From Bolinopsis microptera (lineage: Eukaryota > Ctenophora > Tentaculata > Lobata > Bolinopsidae): a stretch of DNA of 64,000 nt. The stretch covers positions 14,955,628-15,019,627 of the forward strand of contig NC_087075.1 of assembly GCF_026151205.1 (NCBI RefSeq), written 5' to 3'. Under the pieces are notes generated by a model, which was given only the letters and a program-made list of their open reading frames with translations, was not told the origin of the DNA and did no database searches. This document shows positions 1 through 12,900 of this stretch, piece by piece (position 1 is the stretch's first letter; each line of letters opens with the position of its first letter). The translations under genes and the position numbers were made by a program.

Positions 1-3
1 CAT

Positions 4-50
4 CATTAGAGCCTGTAAAAACATTTAACTTTAAGATTTAAGCACTCTAT
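4..50. repeat. Dispersed ~47-bp repeat, copy 1
   Basis: The segment beginning CATTAGAGCCTGTAAAAACA recurs almost unchanged at 3931-3975; copy 2 lacks two bases (TT) after TTTAAGAT. Sequences flanking the two copies are unrelated. It may be the edge of a longer repeat cut by the window start. Confidence 0.75.
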
Positions 51-584
51 CAAGTAACATTTATATATAATCACCATAGTTTATTAACTCAAACGTAAAA
101 ATTGGCAGGCAAAATTTTATCAGTCAAAATTCGTAGCATGTAAGTAATTATGAACATTCTTTAGTAAGGCTGATAAGCAGTGACTAGCACTACTTATCAA
201 ACAAAACTTACAGATACAATGTTTACGGGCGAAGAAGTAGTGCCAACTCCAAATACTAATAATTTAGGGCTACCCGATGGATTAGTAACTTTAAGTAGCT
301 GCAATTAACTTTAAGCAACTTTGATAACTATGAAACTACTGAACATCTTGCTGGTTTTTATGAGAAACCCTCAGAATTATGGAATAACCTAACACAGGTC
401 CAATAACCTGGTAACCTGGTAACCTGGCAACCTCGTGCAGCCTAATCTATAGTTATAGCGAACTGTTCCCCGATATTTGAGTTGCGAGGGTCTTTTAATG
501 TTGGGGCTACTCCTTTACTCGTTTCTGTCTGGTTCTAATATACCGTTACAATAATGACTTTAATATAATATTTAATTTGTTCCT

Positions 585-650
585 TTACTCGTATTATATA
601 ATATTGAATTTGTTCCTTTACTCCTTTATAATATTGAATTTGTTCTGACC
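585..650. repeat. Short dispersed motif, tandem pair
   Basis: Two adjacent variants of a motif reading ACTCCTTTATAATATTGAAT followed by TTGTTC. The second copy (about 617-650) matches 10014-10046 over about 33 bp, 9.4 kb away. Shortened versions (CTCCTTTATAAT) occur near 37985 and 39236. Function unknown; it contains a TATA-like core. Confidence 0.6.
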
Positions 651-1514
651 TCATTATTAGCACTATTTCATTCTGCAGAACATCTGTTGAACTAGATATA
701 GTAAAATTCTTGCATTTTATTAATTTTCTAGCGTGTGAACCTGTCAAGTGTCAAACTTGAATTATTTTGTTGCCCATCCCTTCCAGTTGTTTAGTTTTTG
801 TAGTTGGTCGCTATACATGCCACTATTATACTAGGAGCAGCCTCTTCCTTGGAGTTATCAAATTCTCTCGGAGTTATTTCTTTCTAGAATATTTTACCTT
901 CTAATCTCTCTGATCCAAAATCGTTAGAAATCCTTAAACCTCGGCCTCCTTAGAATACCGATGGCTGGTTAAACTTAGATTAATATACAATTTATAAGGT
1001 AACCTTAGGTCCACTTAACAATTCTCTATTACCATGGTGCCGCTATTACCATGGTGCCGCTGTGGCATCCAGGTAATAGTTAACATGTTATAAATATTAA
1101 TATGTCACAATCCCTGTGTACTGCACTATCACCAATAATATTAATATTCCTGCAATCATTAATTAAGTTATAATAACTGGTAATTATATTGGGTACGATA
1201 ACATATTATTAAAGGTATCGTATCAACCCGGCCCCGGTCCCTTGGTTTAACGTCCCGTACCCAGACGGTCCTATTACTACCCCTTATATCGATATTAATT
1301 ACTATTCCCTAATAATGCCTGTCACGTTTGTTAGGAGGCTAGCTGCCAAGTTGGCCAATAGTTACCCAGCTTACTACTAGTACGATTAGTTCTCCTTGGT
1401 ATCTAACATCTGATTATTATTAATATGGGTCCTTGTTTCAAGTAATTTGCCGCCAGTTAAACGTCCCCCGGCCCCAACCTCCATTTTAAATCAACTACCA
1501 GCCTGTAAGACTGC

Positions 1515-1851
1515 CAGGTTACCAGGTTACCAGGTTGTAAGACTGCAAACCACTCAACCAGGTGTTGTGACAAGAATATTTACACATCTAGTGCGTCACC
1601 GTCAACTCCCGGGTTGTTACCGTGTCACATTAATAAACTTAATGTCATTTTAAACTTCTGGAATCTTCCTCTTCTCATTGAGACCAGACTAGGCTTGTTT
1701 GAATGTTTGATCAGTATACCTGGTTACCAGGTTACCAGGTTACCAGGCCAAGTTACCAGGTTACCAAGTTACCAGGTTACCAGGTTGAAACCTGACAACC
1801 TGACAACCTGGTAACCTGGTAACCTGGTAACCTGGTAACCTGGCAACAAGG
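1515..1851. repeat. AACCTGGT 8-bp minisatellite (both orientations)
   Basis: Short runs of the 8-bp unit ACCAGGTT near 1520 and 1720-1780 are followed by the reverse-complement phase AACCTGGT at about 1790-1850, giving an imperfect inverted arrangement. The unit contains GGTAACC, a palindromic core shared with the arrays at 34.6 and 37.5 kb, which differ by one base (A for T). Confidence 0.8.
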
Positions 1852-2159
1852 TTAATCGTGATTCATATTAGAATTTTGATGCTTAAGTGCTTTGATTGAG
1901 CTACCCTATTTGTCGTCAAGCTCATGATTTCGGTGTTATTTTCATTTCCAAGTATCCGTTAGATCTGTCATCTGCACCTCGAGGAATAAAGATTAATTTG
2001 TCACAATGTTCATTTCAACCTGTCAAGTAACAGTAAAAAAATGATGAAATGCCATCATCCGTAATGCATTCCTATTTGGTATCCCTGTATAGTTTAGCGA
2101 TAATATGATCCTCAAAAATGGTGGTTATCTTAAAAATGCTCCAAAACAATTCTATGTAT

Positions 2160-2275
2160 TTTGTTGCCCTGTTCACTGTAAATACAGCGAGACGTGACAT
2201 TTGCTTTACCCTGTTCACTGAAAATACAGCAAGACGTGACATTTGCTTTACCCTGTCCACTATAAAACCTCGCAC
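2160..2275. repeat. ~45-bp tandem repeat, about 2.5 copies
   Basis: The segment TGCCCTGTTCACTG, then AATACAGC and AGACGTGACATTTGC, is repeated with a few substitutions. Open frames on both strands result from the repeat and show no known domain. Confidence 0.7.
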
Positions 2276-2348
2276 GAAACAAGCAATATTTCCTTCGTGT
2301 TATCTTACCCTTATCAAGTAGCATAATGTATTATGTTTCCTTGTTTTG

Positions 2349-2632
2349 CCAACCTCGTGCAGCTTCAACGAGCATGCTGACAAGCCTAGTAACCTGGTAA
2401 CCTGGTAACCTGGTAACCTGGTAACCTCGTTCAGCTTCAACGAGCATGTTGACATGCCTAGTAACCTGGTAATCTGGTAACCTGGTAACCTGGTAACCTG
2501 GTTACCTCGTGCAGCTTCAACGAGCATGCTGAAATGCCTAGTAACCTGGTAATCTGGTAACCTAGTAACCTGGTAACCTGGTAACCTGGTAAGCTGGCAA
2601 CCTCGTGCAGCTTCAACGAGTATGCTGTTTAA
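2349..2632. repeat. Composite repeat: AACCTGGT runs between hairpin linkers
   Basis: Four linkers of the form CTCGTGCAGCTTCAACGAG (short CTCGT/ACGAG stem) alternate with runs of four to six AACCTGGT units, each run preceded by GCCTAGT. The higher-order unit is about 70-80 bp. Confidence 0.8.
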
Positions 2633-3187
2633 ATCTCTTTGTTTGGAGTTTGGTTAAGTTGTTGTGACCAGACGAGGGGGATGTGCTTCAGAATTTGGCA
2701 ATTTTATTTATTCCATTTTGAGTTTTCCTTTTTTTCATTCATCTTTGTTCCCTTATTGAGACAAGCTGGGTCTGTGTATTAACTTTCTGAGACGCGCAGA
2801 TTTTCTTCAAAATGAGACAATTTTAATTTTTTGCTAGATTTTCATTGAAACTTTCGTTAAATATTTAAAATATAATTTGATAATGTTAGCAGCTATATTT
2901 GTCGGGTCATGCAGTTTGGTTTCCATTGCTTACCCTTGCAATCGTACGGACCAGTTTATGAACAGATTTTGAATCGAATTACATGGGCCTTTTTTACTGC
3001 AAATCTTAATGGAATTAGATTGGCATGTCCTTACTGCAGACTGCAGATCATCGCCAGACCATACACTTGCATCTCTTATTAAAACTTGTGTCATTTCTAA
3101 ACTTAGGCCCTATACAACTCTCGATTCATCGCAGCAGGCCTAAGGATGCTAAACAAACAAACCAGCCTTGACCATGAACCTCTGAGC

Positions 3188-3231
3188 CTGGTAACCTGGT
3201 AACCTGGTAACCTGGTAACCTGGTAACCTGA
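3188..3231. repeat. AACCTGGT 8-bp array
   Basis: Five to six perfect copies of the 8-bp unit, flanked on both sides by a copy of TGAACCTCTGAGC, so the array sits between short direct repeats. Confidence 0.85.
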
Positions 3232-3930
3232 TCATGAACCTCTGAGCAATTTCTCCACTAAACCCATGTGGCACCAGCAGTTTTGTAATCCCTGTTAAAT
3301 AATCACTCGTTTCAATAACAATATAATATAATATATCCTGTCTAGTTCAAATCTGGAGATTAGTAATATTAATAAATAAATAATATTAATAAATTATGCA
3401 TTGAGCGGCATTGAGAGCAATTTCATTTATCTCCTCCAAACTCCTGGAGTGACACCAACAGTGCTGACGGTTTGCTCTTATTTGAATAACAATATGTGTG
3501 CTGTCTAGTTCAATATTATTATTAATTATACATTAAGTTGCTTACTTCAGGTTACATTAAGTAGTTCTAAATATGTAATTAATTATACATTAAGTAGTTC
3601 AATATTTACATAATAAATTATACATTAAGTTGTGAACAATATGACCTATGTCCTGTAGCGGGATTACTGTCTAGTAGCTATGTCTTAACCTTTAGCTCTT
3701 GGTAAGTTAAAGTAGTAAATCTAATTTAAATAACAATATATGAGCCGTGTCTACTTCAAATCTGGAGATTCATAATAAGTTACCCATCGAGTTGAAGGTA
3801 CATATTTAATACAGCATTAAAGACTTCATAGTCTAAAGTTCAGACATCAAGCCTCTCATTATATAATGCTTTTGGACACGAAGTGAAGGGATACACACAA
3901 CGTAAGGCTTGAAATCTTCGTAAAACTACT

Positions 3931-3975
3931 CATTAGAGCCTGTAAAAACATTTAACTTTAAGATAAGCACTCTAT
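3931..3975. repeat. Dispersed ~47-bp repeat, copy 2
   Basis: Second copy of the repeat at 4-50, same orientation, about 3.9 kb away. Confidence 0.75.
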
Positions 3976-4131
3976 GATAGCTCATTATAATCGGACGTCC
4001 ACTGCACCAGTTCACCTACATAACCCACGTCGCTTTTTGTTGTTCATGCAGCATCTAGTCCAGTGCAGGGTGTGTAGTATTGACGCAATTCTGACGCTGT
4101 GGCAGCAATATAATAACAGCTACAATGAAAC

Positions 4132-4923
4132 GGGGGTGATGCAACGTCAATTAATGTCAGTATTCCATAAAAACCCCAAACTGACATTGACATTAATTGA
4201 CATTAATTGACATTAATTGACATTAATTGACATTAATTGACATTAATTTGTCTTGAAATTTGAGATTATCATTATTCGATAGATATTCACGTCTATGTAA
4301 GTTAGACCGGTTCAAAAAAAAACAAAATGTCCTTGAATAATTATGATTATGTTCTTATCTGTTGATCCTGAGGTTCAAAGACCACCAAAAAAAATTTAGC
4401 TTCCAACTCTTCCATCTTCGGTCCCCACCGGCCACGCCCATATTTTATTGGTTTCTTATACAGGTAAAATATCTAGAATCGGCTTTTTTAGCATGAAGGA
4501 GTAATGTTAGCTGTTTAAGATTCGTTATTCAAATATAAATGTCATGAAGGCATTTCGTTTAATGTGGGTTTTAAGTTCTGATGATGTTGAGAACCACGCC
4601 CTTGGATGGCCACGCCCATTTAAGAAAATTAAATTTCGGAAAACCGTTTTATTTTAGTTTTATTGTTTAATGATCTGAATTTTTCACATTTCACATTTCC
4701 ATATGTGAAAGTAGTGAATAAATTGATGATATAAACGTTCTAAAGTGCTAAAAATATGGTAGAACTACATAATCTCTGGTCGAAAAATATCGTGTCAATT
4801 AATGTCAGTATTCCAAAATTTTGCAAAACTGACATTGACATTAATTGACATTAATTGACATTAATTGACATTAATTGACATTAATTGACATTAATTGACA
4901 TTAATTGACGTTGCATCACCCCC
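4132..4923. mobile_element. Non-autonomous DNA transposon (MITE-like), 792 bp
   Basis: The element starts GGGGGTGATGCAACGTC and ends with the reverse complement GACGTTGCATCACCCCC. It is flanked by an exact 8-bp target duplication, AATGAAAC (4124-4131 and 4924-4931). Inside each end lies an array of the 10-bp unit TTGACATTAA, preceded by an inverted partner (CAATTAATGTCAG), so each end can fold on itself. The partner occurs next to the left end and again at about 4795. No transposase ORF is present. An 8-bp duplication with G-rich ends would fit hAT- or Merlin-type transposases, but the termini do not match a superfamily I can name with confidence. The element at 56907-58485 has the same general design. 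Confidence 0.88.
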
Positions 4924-4931
4924 AATGAAAC

Positions 4932-7343
4932 TACATGACCGATAAGGTAACAGCGCGTTATAAATGAGCCTGTATTTTGAGACTTGATCCATTTAGCGTT
5001 TAGCCGCATTTTAAACTCTTTTGGAATGAAATCTAGCGAGCAATTCATCTGTTTCTGACCCTTCCTGTTTCTGACCCTTCCTAGCTCTTCTTCGTGTTGA
5101 CCTTGGTAGTCTTTTACACTTTACAGTTTGCGCTCCATATAATACGCCTCACGGCTCACACTTTTTCGTACTGATCGAAGATCGTCGGTCAGTACTTAAT
5201 TGTAATGGGTTTGTAATTGTAATTGCAATGGGTAATACTAACGTTTACTCACTGTGTGTGATAATGGGATACAATATTTGATCTGGTCGAGTTACAAACT
5301 ACAAAATTAAAGTAGACGGTCGTTAGTCAATAGTGTCGCTACTGCATAGTAACTTTATTCACTAGTAACTAATTCACTAGTAACTAATTCACTAGCAACT
5401 TGATTCACTAGTAACTTAATTCATTTAATGTTGTTTGGGGGTCTGCTGTTTCGCTTTCACACAAGGCCCCTCTTGCTCACATTGCAGGTGACATTTCGTG
5501 TGACTGGCCCTGTTTTTGGGACTAGGTGGGCCTTAATTATTATCATTATTCCGAAAGGTATTTCTGGCTTATTGTTTTTGTTATGGACACGCATATGATT
5601 TAATTAACAAAATATAAAAAATGAAATACTAAATACACTTTATTAGTTCAGAACTTAATGTCCCCTTCTTGATCTGCAGGAAAAGAAAAACTGAGTGTTC
5701 TGTAGGATTATACTCATGCCATGTTTTTAGAAGAATGTTTATTCAAGTTTTTAGAAAGGCCTAGAAAAATGCTCACCTACGAGGTATTTTATAAGAATAT
5801 GGCTTTGTTAGGCTTACGTGAGAACATTAGGCAAACATTTCTTGTGATAAACAAGAGTGGCCAAATATTCGTCACATACCGGCTATTAAAAGGACAATCA
5901 ACTGCAGTACGTGTCCTCTAGTTACTGTGTCACATACTGTGTCACATACTGTGTCACATACTGTGTCACATACTGTGTCACAATTCACATACAAACATCA
6001 CCTGTATCCTCTAGCTACACTCACATACTGTGTCACATACAAACATTGAGGTCACACTCCATATTCACTCTGAGAATGTTTTTAATAATTTATTTACCTA
6101 CCCAATTCTGTAAACAATTATGACGGTTCACGATAGTGGACCTATAATTTAATTATAATCCTGTGTAAATCCTGTGTAATACTCTGTAATATAGTACGTG
6201 TGTACGTGTGTACGTGTGTACGTGTGTACGTGTGTACGTGTGTAAGTGTGTACTTGTGTACTTGTGTACTTGTGTACTTGCAAGAAAAGGCCATAATATG
6301 GTTGTACATAAGCATCAAGACCTTCGTAGTGTACATTGTACAGGCCTTCCAATTTCCATAATAGACATTCAGCGGTAAAAATGAAAAGCTCTCCATCATA
6401 AACCCCCCACTAAACTATAGGACATATTGTTCTGGTCTCACAGAGGGCCCCTACAATAATTGACACAGTGTGGCCTACATGATCAGGAGAGAGGAGGTAA
6501 GGGCCGGGACACAAGGGGTGTGTAATGTTCATTAGTGTGGGAGACATAGTGAGAGTAATACACATGAGTACCCTGTACATATTGTCATATTATACTCTAT
6601 ATGTGTGTGGAGGGGGGGGGGGGGCTAGACGTTTATATTGTGATATCTTATGCTTCTTTGATACCTGCTTGTGTGTTTTAATACCCATCTAGACAAGATT
6701 AAGTGTGGACCGTACCTGCATCCTACCTCCACCCACCATCCTCCCTCACTACCCCTCAGTTTCTGATTGGAGAGAGAGAGAGAGAGTGGTACACTGTATG
6801 TAATATAATCTATATAATATATGTGTGGGAGTGTGAGGTAGGAGTAGAGGTCCTCATTATACACCTGCCGCTCCTGATCCTGTAATGAATAGTGAGTACT
6901 GTACAGTACACCCCCTGTAATGAATAGTGAGTACTTTACACCCCGCTTCTTCGTGTGAAGTTCATGTGCCAGTTACAGTGGGGACATGGTGCACTTTTCT
7001 ATTATTAATATTGATTTGCACTTGTACCTCGACCTTCAGCAACTTCTTTTCGTTCATCGGTTGATTGAGTTTCCATTCATTAGGGAAGCAGTACACTCTT
7101 TGTTGCTAATTTATTATATATATTGTTCTGAATGGGGTCACGTGACTGTCACCTGAACTATCTATCTGCTTCTTTTTTTCTTTGATTAAATCGCTACTAT
7201 TGGGGCTAGCACATTCACCTTCATTTCTTTTTGTTCCATCTTCCTCTTGCTCTTCCACTGATACGGTTCCTACTGCATGACGTTTAGTTTAGGCCTAATT
7301 TAGCCAGGTCACCCCTTTTACTACTCCAATCAACCCCACCACC
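4932..7343. other. Gene-free stretch with short arrays
   Basis: No supported exon. Contains a 15-bp CACTAGTAACTAATT array (about 5353-5423), a 12-bp GTGTCACATACT array (about 5926-5983), a (GTACGTGT)n then (GTACTTGT)n array (about 6194-6280) and a G-tract (about 6611-6624). A 66-codon open frame near 5721 has no recognisable domain. Confidence 0.6.
6194..6280. repeat. 8-bp GTACGTGT/GTACTTGT array
   Basis: About six copies of GTACGTGT pass into about four copies of GTACTTGT. The sharp switch of variant along the array suggests local expansion of each variant. Reverse-strand open frames rich in His, Thr and Tyr here are by-products of the repeat. Confidence 0.85.
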
Positions 7344-8160
7344 CTCTCCTCCTTTACCTTGGGACTCACTTCCCTCCAGCTCCCTCCAGCCTGACTCCTT
7401 TACCTTGGGACTCACTTCCCTCCAGCTCCATCTAGCCTGACTCCTTTACCTTGGGACTCACTTCCCTCCAGCTCCATCTAGCCTGACTCCTTTACCTTGG
7501 GACTCACTTCCCTCCAGCTCCATCTAGCCTGAGTGAGCCTGACTCCTTTACCTTGGGACTCACTTCCCTCCAGTTCCATCTAGCCTAACTCCTTTACCTT
7601 GGGACTCACTTCCCTCCAGTTCCATCTAGCCTAACTCCTTTACCTTGGGACTCACTTCCCTCCAGCTCCATCTAGCCTTACTCCTTTACCTTGGGACTCA
7701 CTTCCCTCCAGCTCCATCTAGCCTGACTCCTTTACCTTGGGACTCACTTCCCTCCAGCTCCATCTACCCTGACTCCTTTACCTTGGGACTCACTTCCCTC
7801 CAGCTCCATCTAGCCTAACTCCTTTACCTTGGGACTCACTTCCCTCCAGCTCCATCTAGCGTGACTCCTTTACCTTGGGACTCACTTCCCTCCAGCTCCA
7901 TCTAGCCTAACTCCTTTACCTTGGGACTCACTTCCCTCCAGCTCCATCTAGCCTAACTCCTTTACCTTGGGACTCACTTCCCTCCAGCTCCATCTAGCCT
8001 GACTCCTTTACCTTGGGACTCACTTTCATCCAGCTCCCTCCAGCCTGACTCCTTTACCTTGGTACTCACTTCCCTCCAGCTCCATCTAGCCTTACTCCTT
8101 TACCTTGGGACTCACTTCCCTCCAGCTCCATCCCCTCCAGCTCCATCTAGCCTGACTCCT
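7344..8160. repeat. 46-bp minisatellite, about 17 copies
   Basis: The unit runs TGACTCCTTTACCTTGGGAC then TCACTTCCCTCCAGCTCCAT and CTAGCC. Copies differ by a few substitutions (CTAACTCC, CTTACTCC) and rare extra bases (an 8-bp duplication near 7530). It is pyrimidine-rich on the plus strand. No long open frame follows it through. Confidence 0.9.
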
Positions 8161-11100
8161 GTCGCCCAGGACACACTTCCTGAGATATTTAAAAAAGAAG
8201 TCAATAGTCTCCTATTGTTTAAGCCTAATATAGTGCAGTGGACCTTGACTCTTGAGTTCGACTTCTTCTTTTTCTTTGTTTACTATTTCTGTTGATCTAT
8301 TTGCAGGAACACACCCAATCTGTTTGTGGTAACATTTCTTGTATTTTTTATTGATCATATTGCTTTTTATAGGACCATGCACCATCAGTTTTGTCAACAT
8401 TAACAATTTGTTGCTTCTACATATCGCACTGCAACTATCACCTCTACCAATGTTGCTAGTTGAAGAAAGTAAGGCCCCTACAGGTACTCGACATGTACAC
8501 TTATTATTTCTTATATAATGCTGATAATAATTTTGTTGCTACCAGTGCTACCCTACAAAGGATGCAGAGTTTTTATTAAAATTTAATCTCTAAGATCGCT
8601 AGGACTAACACGTCCTTTTCTTATTTTTATTTGCAGTCCTGAGTCATCTGTCCCACTGTCCCACCTTTTCTTGACAACACTCCAACAGAGAGACACTGCT
8701 TGTTTTATCATGTGACTGCAAAAAAGAGTCACGTGACCACACAAAAGAGTCACGTGACCTATGTAGTACCACGTGACCACACCAACGTAATCCCCACTTT
8801 TGAAATTATCCAACAGTCATATTGTTCATGAAAATGCGCATTTGTGACAAAGCTTTCAAGCAAATTCATTTAAATTCCTCTCATTTTTTAATGATCATTA
8901 ATTTCTCCAGTAGTGCTTTAACCATCAATCTCCGATACAGACAATAAAACTGTCACTTTAAAATGTAACAAATTACCCGGCATTCATAAAACACATAAAA
9001 CAAAACTCCTCCTCTTCTGTTGAAGATCACAAAGGTTACCACATCACATACACATATTGTTTCAATCATCACGCCTTGTGTCATTGACAAACTTGCTTAC
9101 TTCACCCATTTCCCCACTAATCATGTAATTAATTACCCCACTGTTGTGAGCACGTGACACTAATGTTGCCCACACCTCAACAACCTCCGAAATGGAACAC
9201 CGATTTCCAAACAGGCCCGGCTGAAACAATAACGCTATCAAGTTATTCTCTCTCTCCTGCGCTAGTGTGACGGTGTCTGTAACCGGTAATCATTTCAAAG
9301 GTGAGTCTGTCACCGGTCACGTGGTTTCTGTTACGTAGTCACGTGGTTTCATACGTGGTCACGTGGTTTCATACGTGATGACGTCACGGTCCCAAACCTA
9401 ATCCAGCACACCTAGTATTGTCCTTAATTCGGTTCGGAGTCATCTTGTTGTTTGGCGGATTCTGTAAACAATTGTCACGTGATCGGCCCGGGGGTAGTTC
9501 CGGACGTCATCGGCGGGGATACAGCTGATGATTGAGATAATGAGAGTTTGATCCGTTATATGAGTTAGTTTGTCTTGAGTTGTAGTTGTAAACTGTTGGG
9601 CTCAGTCGCAGGTTATCGGGAGAAACATTAATTATAACTATATTTCAGCCACTATGCCACCTGTTAACGGTCCTTAGTCTTCTTGTGATTTCAACGGTTG
9701 TTTGTAGCAACTCGTGTCGGTGATTACCACTTTTTACCACACAATTTACCACATTTGAGGTGTAATACCAGCGGTTTAGGTACCACTCCGAAACAGTTTG
9801 GTTAATTACCGCGCCACCTGCTGTGTTTGAAACATTTCTGTAATACTTTCAACTCCGTACATTTTAAATCACAGAACTCTGCAAACCACTCCGTTGAAGT
9901 CATTTTAAATTTAATCCCATCACCTGCAAGTTACGTTATGCAGAAATTTGCCACTTTACTTTCGCTTTCGAGCCACTTTATCGACACATCCCGCCTAGAC
10001 GCTAGCTTTCAGCTTTACTCCTTTATAATATTGAATTTGTTCTGACTTTGATCCCTTATTAAACACACAGTTCCAACGCCAGCTGTTCTGAAAATTGAGT
10101 TGAATTTATGTAGCATTGCTAGTCACGCCCTGTACTTACTGCACTATGTAGTGTAAAGATATAGTGTAAAGATATAGTGTAAAGATATAGTACTCTTCAG
10201 TCTGACAGTATTTGATTTTAGTACGGTTGATAGATTGGTATTTGATTGCTTCCCTGCAGTTTTAAAATATCAACTCACAAAATACAACTATTTATCGTAC
10301 TCACTCGACGATTTGCCCTTTTTTGCGAGGTCTCGTTTCACCGCAATCTATCTTTTTATAAAGTTGTTGTTTGTCACGCAGTAGATAGCTTTATTGTTCT
10401 TCCCCCCGTTATTAACTCCTCTATTTAAAGCGCTACAACAGACCATGATGAGATGAATTATTTGAACCTACCCCTGCTCAAAACCTTCTGAATCTACCTG
10501 TTCTGTCACAAGTCAACCAGATCAACGCTCCTTGGAATATCAACTCCTTGGTTACCATAGTAACCGTGGTGTTACTTGGATTATCAACTCCTTGGATTGT
10601 GGTTTTCAAACACCTTAAATAACATATTTTCTGGAGTATTCTTGAAAAAATCTTTGAAATTGGTTGAAGAAGAGGTGTTAAAGGTACGTGTGGCGGGGTG
10701 CACCTAAGGGCTGCGCTGGGTGATTCTTGGAGAGGGTGCACCGCACTGGTAATGAAGAGTGCCTCTTACATCTACAACTCTATTCTAAGATCGTGAGTAC
10801 TGTTTAATGGTTATTATTTCATTAATGTCACTATTTATATAATACACTTTAAATTTATATAATACACTTGTGTTTATTTTAAAATCTATTTCCACCATAC
10901 CAACCAGCTGATATTTTGTCACATATTTTGAAATATTCACGTTCTTTGCAAAAAAATGTATAAATTTTCATGACTTTCGTTTTTATAATATATGTACTAG
11001 CTATTGTTGGTTTTATCTGATCTTAGAGACATATCGTCGGTGATACCAAACATTTGTTGACGTGACTTTTTGTACTACATCATAAAACATTATTGATCAT

Positions 11101-11777
11101 GGCTTGCGTACAACCTACTCAAAGGCAGAATTTAACCATCAAGTTTGTGATTTTACCCCAAAAGTCAGTCTTATGAGACAATATTCACATGGTTATGAAT
11201 CTCATGTCATCATCCCGTAACCATAGTAATTCTGTTAATTTTAATAGAATAACACGTGATGAGTTAGGTGCTGAGAATAACTCGACCCAATCATTTCTCT
11301 CATTCCTTCTTCTCGTTACGTTTAACTTGATCCCAGTCTAAGTTTTAGTTTAATTTCACTGTGATGAAATTCAAATTCTATCTCATGAAGGAGGTCAAAA
11401 AGTTTGCTGACTTTTCTGAGAGAAGGTTAGTGTTTATTAACTACATCTAGTGTTTATTAACTATATATCCATGGTTTTTTGTATCTTCATTTGTCTTGAT
11501 AGTTACTAGAAGACGGCATCGCACGGCACCGCACGGCACCGCACTAGATAACGGTACATGCGTGTTTATATCTACTCATACTTTGATCCCACTAAATTGA
11601 CCTCTCTGACGAAACTTCAAGCGTTTCTCCAATAGAATATCCACTGAAGCTCACTACTCTCTACCTTGCTTTGTTACCATTCACGTCACAAAGATTTCAA
11701 TCATAGACCCACCAATTGTTAGATCATTATGCGATTATAATTTCACTTTAACCTCTAAACTATTTTCTTAGTACCGT
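8161..11777. other. Gene-free stretch with E-box clusters
   Basis: No protein family recognised. CACGTG sites cluster at 8729-8775 (alternating with CACAAAAGAGT), 9151 and 9317-9476. Possible splice donors follow open stretches at 9301 (AAAG|GTGAGT), 10793 (TC|GTGAGT) and 11426 (AAG|GTTAGT), but no matching acceptors or proteins were found. A copy of the 33-bp motif from 617-650 lies at 10014-10046. Confidence 0.55.
9130..9480. promoter_or_regulatory. Possible promoter: E-box cluster near a strong donor site
   Basis: This patch is less AT-rich than its surroundings and has five CACGTG sites, a cAMP-response-like TGACGTCA (about 9378) and, at 9301, a consensus splice donor (AAAG|GTGAGT). That pattern would fit an untranslated first exon. 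No downstream exon was identified, so this rests on composition and motifs alone. Confidence 0.3.
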
Positions 11778-11987
11778 GCGCTGACGCACGTGCAATAAGC
11801 GCTGACGCACGTGCAATAAGCGCTGACGCACGTGCAATAAGCGCTGACGCACGTGCAATAAGCGCTGACGCACGTGCAATAAGCGCTGACGCACGTGCAA
11901 TAAGCGCTGACGCACGTGCAATAAGCGCTGACGCACGTGCAATAAGCGCTAACACACGTGCAATAAGCGCTGACGCACGTGCAATAA
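11778..11987. repeat. 21-bp E-box minisatellite, exactly 10 copies
   Basis: The unit GCGCTGACGCACGTGCAAT (plus AA) is repeated ten times without indels; one copy has two substitutions (CTAACACACG). Each unit holds a GCACGTGC palindrome and a CRE-like TGACGCA. Because 21 is a multiple of 3, it creates long reverse-strand open frames, which I do not regard as genes. Confidence 0.92.
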
Positions 11988-12559
11988 GCGCCGCACGTTG
12001 TCTATTCAAAACACCACGTATTCGTTTGTCGGATTAAGAGATGTTTCTTGGATCTGTCAGACGCTTTAACGAACATTCCGCAGAATTCAAAACGGTTTTC
12101 TACCTGGCTCTCATTTATTTGAAGTAACTTTTTTGAAATTGTCGCCAATAGGATCCCCGGTTAAAGGGAGAAAATACCGGGCTTGCATTTGTCGGTAAAG
12201 AGACAAATACGAAAAGAACTGATGGGTTCATGTTATCACCACGCACCGTTATTTTAGCATATTTTCTATCGGGATTTGCGTTTGTGCGAATCTCGTAACG
12301 GAGATTTATCTCTCTCGTAAGCTGACAGGTTTTAATTACTATCACGTGCCAAAACATCCCGTCATTCCCAAATAAAATGTTCCCATTTTACATTTTTTTC
12401 TTTCCTCTCCAAAGTTGTTAAAATAAATTCAGCACGGTAGAATTTCGTCAGAATGAAAGAAGTGACGAGTTGCCAACATGTTGCCATGGTTGCCATGGTT
12501 ACACCAACATGGTGTCGGCGCACAGAATGAGAACACATTCCTATTTCAACTCAGTCACA

Positions 12560-12900
12560 AATCGCCTCAATATCACGTGTTAACTGAAACACCACGTGTG
12601 AAATGAACCATCACGTACTGATAAGACAATAACGAGGTCACACCTTCAGTTGTCATGGTTACACCTTCAGTTCCGATCATCCCGTGTCTAATCCTGTGGG
12701 TAAATTAAGCGGCTTACAATCCAGTGGATAATGACTAATTAATACCCGGCCCGAGAGCTATCATTATGTTTGAACCTTCTGCTGCAACCAATTATCCTGT
12801 ACTTCCTGCCATGGCAACCAATCGGGTGTCTGCGCGGTGTCACGTGGGCTGGTTTTCAGCCAATCAGAGCGCTGTATTTGTCCGGATAGTTGACCAATGA
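12560..12900 (+). promoter_or_regulatory. Possible promoter: CCAAT boxes and E-boxes
   Basis: Within 340 bp there are CACGTG sites (about 12575, 12593, 12841), four CCAAT motifs (about 12786, 12818, 12860, 12892) and an X-box-like GCCATGGCAACC (about 12810). The local GC content is raised. A candidate first coding exon starts 260 bp downstream. Inference only; no transcript evidence. Confidence 0.35.

Larger units (their letters stand above)
1..4131. other. Gene-free, repeat-rich stretch
   Basis: No exon with convincing splice borders or a recognisable protein is visible on either strand. The stretch is AT-rich and holds several arrays of the 8-bp AACCTGGT unit (404-446, 1515-1851, 2349-2632, 3188-3231), a 45-bp duplication near 2160-2275 and a dispersed repeat at both ends. 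Open frames of 60-80 codons here overlap the repeats and look like chance. Confidence 0.6.

Noticed and set aside
10752..10792. Short exon ending at TC|GTGAGT (MKSASYIYNSILR)
   Set aside because: The donor is strong, but no acceptor, partner exon or known peptide was found; too short to support.
11364..11425. Short exon ending at AAG|GTTAGT (MKFKFYLMKEVKKFADFSER)
   Set aside because: Protein-like, but isolated, and phase-incompatible with the upstream candidate at 10752; left as a possibility only.
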